Assembly (NCBI GenBank): GCA_902526115.1
Contig: CABZJV010000003.1
Coordinates: 17,501 to 60,871, forward strand
Origin: an uncultured Pelagibacteraceae bacterium
Lineage (GTDB): Bacteria > Pseudomonadota > Alphaproteobacteria > Pelagibacterales > Pelagibacteraceae
Direction: 5' to 3'
DNA: 43,371 nt
The notes under the pieces: model-generated
What the model was told of the DNA's origin: nothing
The model's database searches: none
Seen by the model: only the letters and a program-made list of their open reading frames with translations
Translations under genes and position numbers: made by a program
Part shown: in pieces, positions 38,790 to 43,371 of the stretch
Layout of the letters: each line of letters opens with the position of its first letter
Position numbering within the stretch: the first letter of the stretch is position 1

Positions 38790-40226
38790 CTAGGCAATTT
38801 CATATTTTTTTTCAATGGACATAATGAATTCATTAATTTCATCTAATTTTTTCAACTCTTCCTGATCGTCTCGGTTAGATGCTTGATCTCTCAATGTATC
38901 TATTTCAGTGTAAGCCATGCCAATTGTTTGCCATTTTTCCTTATTTTTACTTAATATTCTCCTAGCAATTTCACTCTTAATATTTTTGTATAAATCGGGA
39001 GGTAAAATATGAGGTGCTTCTTGATAAATAATTTTTTGACCAAACCAACTACATCTTTTGTCTTGAAACTTATCTAATAATCTAAGTTTATCTTCCCAAG
39101 ATGAACTATGCCATGTTTTAAATAATGCAGTATCTTTATTAGGAATAAATTTTTCGTACAAAGTTTCTTCTGGAAGCAAATCTTCTTGAGTTTGAGTTTG
39201 AGCTTTCTCATCAGCAGCTTCCCTATTAATAATTTGAATATTTTTACAAAAATTTTCACTATTTCTGACTAACTTTGCTCTCTTAATAATTGTTTCTAAA
39301 TCTAATTCTGAATATGCTTTTTCCTTTAATGCAAATTTTTTATCTAATACTACTGGAGCCTTGTTAGTTTTTAGCACTCTTAGTGCTTTTGGACTAATTT
39401 TTTTTAAATTTGCCTTAAGCTCATTAATTGACAAATTTAAAAAAGGTTCTGGATCCCTTCTTAAATCCCAAACATATCCCCAAGAAACATAAGTAGGATG
39501 AAAACAATGCTCTGGATGAAGTGTACAAACAAGATACATCATATTTCGCCCTTTTACATTTTCAAAGATGGAATAAATTCCCTCGCTTTTTAAAATTGAC
39601 TCAACACTACTTTTTGTAGAGGTGCTTAAAAATTTTTCCCAATTATCTTTATGTTGATCTTTTATAATTCTAAGAATTTTTAAACTTGTGAAAGCGTCAT
39701 GATAAGCTGTATGTTGTTGAGTGGTATCAAATCCTTGTTGTCGAGCAAGTGCTTCTAAAGCCAAACTTTCATTTCCTGCAGGTGTTAATTCCGTTTTTAA
39801 AGTTTTAGAGTTTATAGTTTGAGCAGCTCTTGCAACATGTAGACCATCAGATTCTTTATTAGGTGAAGAGTGGGTTAAATAAGGATATCTGTTACCTTTA
39901 AAAAAATTAAAATGAAACATTCGACGGTCAAAATTAAGATTACTCCAACCCATGAATAAAGATGGAGCTGCTTTTGAAAAAAAATTTTCGACAGCTCCTA
40001 GAAAATCATAATGTGAATAATTGCCTTTCGTAAGTAGATCAACACTTGTAGAATTCACCAAAAGTGCTTTGGCACTGGGGACTTCCCCTTCTGGCATTCT
40101 GCCTCTTATATTTAACTTTCCAATTTCTTTTAGATTTTTATCTACAACTATTGCACCAACTTCTATAATACTTCCCCAGATAGTGCTATTGGTTGTTTCA
40201 GTATCGTAGATTACAATTTTATCCAT
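38790..40226 (-). CDS. sbcB: Exodeoxyribonuclease I-like protein
   Basis: This 478-residue protein matches ExoI in length and layout. The N-terminal DEDDh 3'-5' exonuclease domain has D8/E10 in YDTETT, Asp in SNLNFD, and H/D in HTAYHDAF. An SH3-like middle (HPTYVSWGYVWDLRRDPEPFL region, then APVVLD) and a helical C-terminal domain (LYEKFIPNKDT, WFGQKIIY, LPPDLY) follow. ExoI degrades single-stranded DNA from 3' ends and limits recombination. A short gap (8 bp) joins it to the upstream MGME1-like nuclease. Confidence 0.87.
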   Translation of the reverse strand: MDKIVIYDTETTNSTIWGSIIEVGAIVVDKNLKEIGKLNIRGRMPEGEVPSAKALLVNSTSVDLLTKGNYSHYDFLGAVENFFSKAAPSLFMGWSNLNFDRRMFHFNFFKGNRYPYLTHSSPNKESDGLHVARAAQTINSKTLKTELTPAGNESLALEALARQQGFDTTQQHTAYHDAFTSLKILRIIKDQHKDNWEKFLSTSTKSSVESILKSEGIYSIFENVKGRNMMYLVCTLHPEHCFHPTYVSWGYVWDLRRDPEPFLNLSINELKANLKKISPKALRVLKTNKAPVVLDKKFALKEKAYSELDLETIIKRAKLVRNSENFCKNIQIINREAADEKAQTQTQEDLLPEETLYEKFIPNKDTALFKTWHSSSWEDKLRLLDKFQDKRCSWFGQKIIYQEAPHILPPDLYKNIKSEIARRILSKNKEKWQTIGMAYTEIDTLRDQASNRDDQEELKKLDEINEFIMSIEKKYEIA

Positions 40227-40234
40227 TTTAATAT

Positions 40235-40921
40235 TTATGCTAAATTTGATAGCTCATTAAATTTTTTTAATCTTCCTAAAAATAAGTTTTGATAAACAAC
40301 TAAATCATGGCTTTGAATTTTAAATTCTTGAAATAATTTGTCTACTGTGCAAACTAGGATTACACAAGAAGTGATATTAGAGTTATACACAATGTTATGA
40401 GCCAATGAATAAGCGCTCGTTTGTAGAAGCCAAGAGTCAATATACTCAAATTTTTTTGGTTTATTGCTTTGTTTAAAATCTATTATCGTTTCTCGTCCCT
40501 CATAAACTCCAACACAATCCGCTGTACCAGCATATTTGTTTGGATAGTAAAGCGTGCATTCAACTCCCCAAATTTCTTCCAATCTATTTTTCAAACCTTT
40601 TTCAATTATTTCTTTTGCCATTAATTTATATTGTTCATTATCATCAAAAAAACTGAGATTTTCTCTTCCAAGTAGATAAGACTCCAAATAATTATGCATT
40701 TGAGAGCCCCTGCTACTTGCTGCTTTTGTAATTGCCTCAGATTCTTTATAGCCTGTTCTCTCACGCCAATTAGCTAAGGCAGCTTTATCCTCTTCAGAAC
40801 GAGTTTGATCAAGAATACTAGTCACTGATGGTAATTTGGCCTCTCCCAATAAATATCTTCTTATGCCATCTACCGTAGCTCTTGCGGATTTTGGATAATC
40901 GTATTTCTTATTCCACTGCAT
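40235..40921 (-). CDS. MGME1-like PD-(D/E)XK exonuclease
   Basis: This 228-residue nuclease has D135 in AGTADCVGVY and D148-F-K150 in IIDFKQ. This gives the D-x12-D-x-K spacing that I recall for mitochondrial MGME1/Ddk1 (D238, D251, K253). The flanking pattern (Y-G-x-x-DCV-x-Y-x-G, then ID-x-K, then KPK-F) also resembles MGME1. RGSQMH (71-76) and E121 supply the helix and strand residues usual in this superfamily. The family cuts single-stranded DNA and flaps. Related nucleases occur in phages, so phage ancestry is possible. It lies between exoI and rmuC on one strand. Confidence 0.75.
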   Translation of the reverse strand: MQWNKKYDYPKSARATVDGIRRYLLGEAKLPSVTSILDQTRSEEDKAALANWRERTGYKESEAITKAASSRGSQMHNYLESYLLGRENLSFFDDNEQYKLMAKEIIEKGLKNRLEEIWGVECTLYYPNKYAGTADCVGVYEGRETIIDFKQSNKPKKFEYIDSWLLQTSAYSLAHNIVYNSNITSCVILVCTVDKLFQEFKIQSHDLVVYQNLFLGRLKKFNELSNLA

Positions 40922-40958
40922 GTGATTTCTTATATTCTTTATTTAAGAAAAATTAAAA

Positions 40959-42056
40959 TTAATTATTTGCTTGTTTTGAACGATCAACAAATTTTTCTAC
41001 ATTTTCAGTTTGAACAGCTTTTTCAAGTTGTTCAGGATCTTTAATGCTTTCAAGCGTTCTTGTGATTGATCTAGCATCTGTTCCAAACTTATCTACAACA
41101 GCCATTGCTTCTTCTAATTTTTTTCTTAGTGAAATAATATTATCGAAGTGCTTACTAAATCTTGAACTGATTGTTTTTAGATGGTTGTATATTTCTGTTG
41201 CACCTTTTTGAACCTTCAATGACTGAAAACCCATGTGAAGAGATTGTAAATAAGCTGAAAGAGTATTTGGTCCACAAATTACAACTTTATATTTTTTCAT
41301 TAATTCATGGGTTAACAATTCTTTAGTACTTGGATCTTGGTATTCAGTTAATTCTTTATATAAACTTTCAGTCGGAGCATAAACAATTGCAAAATCTGTA
41401 GTTTTTGGTGGAACAATATATTTTTCATTAACACTCTTAGCTTTAGATTTGAAAGCAGTTGCTAATTTAGCTCTTGCATCTGCAATAGCTCTTTTATCGT
41501 CCCCGTCATAACCGTCAGTAATTGCTTTAAATTTTTCAACAGGAAAATGACTGTCAACTGGAACCAAAATATCTCCTTGAAGCTTAATTGCAAATTCAAC
41601 ATTTTCACTTGTATCCTCTTTCATCTTCATATTTGTCATAAATTGAGATGCAGGTAATAAATCTTTTATTAAAGCATCTAAACTAAATTCCGCTAGGGTT
41701 CCATATTTTTTAACTCCAGCTAAAATTTTGTTAATCCCCTCTTGACTTTGATTTAATAACTTTACTTGTTGATTAAAGTTTCCAACTTTTTCATCAACTT
41801 TAGTTAAAGCTTCAGTCATATCTTTTGTAACCCCTGTTGATAGATTATTAAAGGAGGTGGACATTGAGCTCAGTGAGGTATTAATAGTATTATTAAGAGT
41901 ATTTTTTAAATTTTGTATTTCATTCTTTAAATTAGATATCTCCTCGGCTTCATTATCCTCATAATCATCCTTACGCTTAGATTTTAGATTAAGATAAAGA
42001 ATTGATGAAGCAATCCCTACTAATAAAACTAATAAAACAACTAAAATTATATCCAT
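40959..42056 (-). CDS. rmuC: RmuC family DNA recombination protein
   Basis: This 365-residue protein has an N-terminal membrane helix (about 2-23), a coiled coil (about 38-115), and the RmuC core (VDSHFPVEKF, YIVPPKTTDFAIVYAPTESLY, VICGPNTLSAYLQSL). RmuC is linked to limiting DNA inversions and is predicted to be nuclease-like (PD-(D/E)XK fold), but its activity is not well defined. It heads the minus-strand run rmuC, MGME1-like, exoI, trxA. Confidence 0.93.
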   Translation of the reverse strand: MDIILVVLLVLLVGIASSILYLNLKSKRKDDYEDNEAEEISNLKNEIQNLKNTLNNTINTSLSSMSTSFNNLSTGVTKDMTEALTKVDEKVGNFNQQVKLLNQSQEGINKILAGVKKYGTLAEFSLDALIKDLLPASQFMTNMKMKEDTSENVEFAIKLQGDILVPVDSHFPVEKFKAITDGYDGDDKRAIADARAKLATAFKSKAKSVNEKYIVPPKTTDFAIVYAPTESLYKELTEYQDPSTKELLTHELMKKYKVVICGPNTLSAYLQSLHMGFQSLKVQKGATEIYNHLKTISSRFSKHFDNIISLRKKLEEAMAVVDKFGTDARSITRTLESIKDPEQLEKAVQTENVEKFVDRSKQANN

Positions 42057-42121
42057 GATTCTAATGATATATTTTATAGTAAAAATATGATTAATATATT
42101 TAATTATTTAAAGCTTATCTG

Positions 42122-42253
42122 ATGGAATTATTCTTAATATTAAAAATTATATTTGTTATAGGAGTGGCTATTGCTCTTTATGCTGTAGCCAGAAACCTAG
42201 ATATTATAAGGATTATTTTAATTTATTGGAAAGATCTAATTCTTAGAAAGTAA
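42122..42253 (+). CDS. Small predicted membrane protein, 43 residues
   Basis: This short ORF starts MELFLILKIIFVIGVAIA and ends in a basic tail (LILRK). Residues 3-22 form one hydrophobic helix, and a second hydrophobic patch (LDIIRIILIYW) follows. It fills most of the gap between rmuC and hisG, on the opposite strand, and its last 18 bp overlap the hisG 3' end. No clear ribosome-binding site precedes it. I do not recognise a family. In AT-rich DNA short hydrophobic ORFs arise by chance, so confidence is moderate. Confidence 0.4.
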   Translation: MELFLILKIIFVIGVAIALYAVARNLDIIRIILIYWKDLILRK

Positions 42254-42928
42254 GTTAGCTAATTTTTTCACTTTTTTATTTTTAGAAGAAGATTTTGATA
42301 TCATCATGCAAGCCACGGATTTTAATATTTCTCCATCTTTTAGAATACGAAGATTATTAGCTTTTAAAGTCTCACCAGTTGAAGTTATATCTGTGATAAT
42401 CTCACTTGATCCAGTGAAAGGGTAGGCCTCCGTTGCCCCCAAACTACCTATTAATTTAAATTGTGTTACTCCTTTTGAAAATAAGAACTCTCGAGTTAAA
42501 TTAGGATATTTCGTGGCAACTCTTAATCTTTTTTTCTTTTTATCTTTAAACTCAAATGCAATTTCCTCTAAATCTGCAACTGTTTGGACATCTATCCAAG
42601 GATCTGGAATTGCTACAACTAATGTTGCTTTTCCAAAATTATATTTTTTAGAAACATAAATTTTATTTTGAATATTAATTTCACTTTCTTTTAGTAAATC
42701 AAAACCTGAAAAACCTAGATCTAATGAGCCATCACCAAGTCTTTCAACAATTTCTCTTGCATGAAGATACAAAACTTTAATATTTTTTAATTGTTTAATA
42801 GATCGTAACAAGTCTCTTTCACCACGTTCAGAAATAAGATCCAATTTATTTTTTCTAAAGATCTTTAAAATATCTTTTCTTAGTCTACCTTTGCTGGGAA
42901 TTCCAATACTAATAATATCTTTTGTCAT
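42236..42928 (-). CDS. hisG: ATP phosphoribosyltransferase, short form
   Basis: This 230-residue catalytic subunit performs the first step of histidine synthesis. It is the short HisG type, lacking the C-terminal regulatory domain, and needs HisZ. Visible are IGIPSKGRLRKD at the N terminus, DLGFSGFDLL, and a PRPP-binding loop (AYPFTGSSEIITDIT). Its ATG shares a base with the hisZ stop, matching their obligate pairing. Confidence 0.95.
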   Translation of the reverse strand: MTKDIISIGIPSKGRLRKDILKIFRKNKLDLISERGERDLLRSIKQLKNIKVLYLHAREIVERLGDGSLDLGFSGFDLLKESEINIQNKIYVSKKYNFGKATLVVAIPDPWIDVQTVADLEEIAFEFKDKKKKRLRVATKYPNLTREFLFSKGVTQFKLIGSLGATEAYPFTGSSEIITDITSTGETLKANNLRILKDGEILKSVACMMISKSSSKNKKVKKLANLLSKN

Positions 42929-43371
42929 TAATTACTTAAGTTTAAAGCAGCTCCAACTGCTGGTATTTGTTTTTTAGAGCCAAGATCAAAAATTAATTTA
43001 TCATATCTGCCTCCATTAATTATATTTCTATTTTTTGACTTGGATTTAATGTCAATTTTAAAAACCATACCTGTGTAGTATTCTAATTGCCTTCCAAAAG
43101 AAGCTGAGAAAACTACATTAAGTTTTGAAATTTTATTTTTCGAAGTCGGAAAATATTTTTGATCTACCACCAAATTAATCTTATTTTTTTTAAAAAATTT
43201 ATTTAATTCAGCTGCCGCTTTATTTATTGGGCATTTTATTTTAAGAAAATTTTTTATGATCTGTGATACGTTTTTTCCTTTACCGGACCCTCTTGGGTCC
43301 CTAATTTTATTATCAAATCTTTTTAATATTTCATTAATTGATCTTCCTGCAATAAATTTAGATAAATCTTC
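42928..43371 (-). CDS. hisZ: ATP phosphoribosyltransferase regulatory subunit, C-terminal part (cut by the window end)
   Basis: The minus-strand frame stays open from the stop at 42928 to the window edge, giving the last 147 residues of HisZ. I translated the part upstream of 43173 by hand; it reads FIAGRSINEILKRFDNKI and PRGSGKGKN with no stop. Downstream are the HisRS-like motifs YYTGMVFKI and NGGRYDKL. A TTG at 43173 might be taken as a start of an 81-residue gene, but the open frame shows it is internal. HisZ is a catalytically dead HisRS paralogue that regulates HisG. Confidence 0.92.
   Translation of the reverse strand, partial: EDLSKFIAGRSINEILKRFDNKIRDPRGSGKGKNVSQIIKNFLKIKCPINKAAAELNKFFKKNKINLVVDQKYFPTSKNKISKLNVVFSASFGRQLEYYTGMVFKIDIKSKSKNRNIINGGRYDKLIFDLGSKKQIPAVGAALNLSN

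Noticed and set aside
38790..42056. A phage remnant or defence island around the nuclease genes
   Set aside because: No integrase, structural phage gene, toxin-antitoxin pair, tRNA junction or base-composition shift; exoI and rmuC are ordinary chromosomal genes.
42928..43173. A stand-alone 81-residue gene starting at TTG 43173
   Set aside because: The frame is open to the window end and the upstream residues match HisZ, so this is the 3' part of hisZ.

Overview
The window is a compact, very AT-rich chromosomal segment of a SAR11-clade alphaproteobacterium (Pelagibacterales). The 16S gene contains what I recall as the target sites of four classic SAR11 hybridisation probes (1658-1680, 1853-1870, 1925-1946, 2201-2222). 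Several gene orders are alphaproteobacterial: prfA-prmC-DUF4167, kdsB/pheA with a membrane cytochrome c, argD-argF with gcrA, and cmk-rpsA-ihfB-pyrF-trpFBA-accD-folC. A tandem glycine riboswitch in front of malate synthase is a known SAR11 trait. Genes are packed with tiny gaps, 1-4 nt start/stop overlaps and overlapping convergent 3' ends. I see no insertion sequence, prophage, integrase or CRISPR array.

Layout. 1-2356 (minus): 23S 5' part, tRNA-Ala(TGC), tRNA-Ile(GAT) and 16S, with a long inverted repeat around the 16S that should form the pre-16S processing stem. 2.7-4.0 kb: an M23 peptidase. 4.0-8.7 kb (minus): lysC-ispG-prfA-prmC-DUF4167. 8.7-11.2 kb: ubiG (+), then a DUF1178 gene and argJ (minus). 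11.3-15.0 kb: secA (+) converging on accA (minus). 15.0-17.4 kb: glycine riboswitch and glcB (+). 17.4-21.6 kb (minus): dnaX-ybaB-recR, the SRP RNA with its own promoter, and kdsB-pheA. 21.8-25.1 kb: cytochrome c (+), argD-argF (minus), gcrA (+). 25.1-26.0 kb (minus): NDUFA9-like protein. 26.1-38.4 kb (plus): a tight run rnd-kdsD-lptC-lptB-aroA-cmk-rpsA-ihfB-pyrF-trpF-trpB-trpA-accD-folC. 38.4-42.1 kb (minus): thioredoxin, exonuclease I, an MGME1-like PD-(D/E)XK nuclease and RmuC. 42.1-43.4 kb: a small predicted membrane protein (+), then hisZ (cut by the window end) and hisG (minus).

The genes serve core functions: translation and its release factor methylation, Sec/SRP export, LPS precursor synthesis and transport, Asp-family, arginine, aromatic and histidine synthesis, isoprenoids, ubiquinone, fatty acids, folate, and DNA repair.

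The most unusual content is at motif level. Cmk lacks the P-loop lysine. FolC has Tyr after its P-loop lysine. TrpB has Asp at the catalytic Glu109 position. TrpA and TrpB have each lost their half of the textbook alphaD56-betaK167 salt bridge. AccD has CC in place of the first CxxC of its zinc ribbon, and AccA ends in a predicted membrane helix. lptA is absent between lptC and lptB. The exoI/MGME1-like/rmuC nuclease cluster lies beside trxA-folC, where many alphaproteobacteria carry addAB; the MGME1-like gene resembles the mitochondrial DNA-maintenance exonuclease. All family assignments are from reading translated sequence and remembered family motifs; no searches were run.
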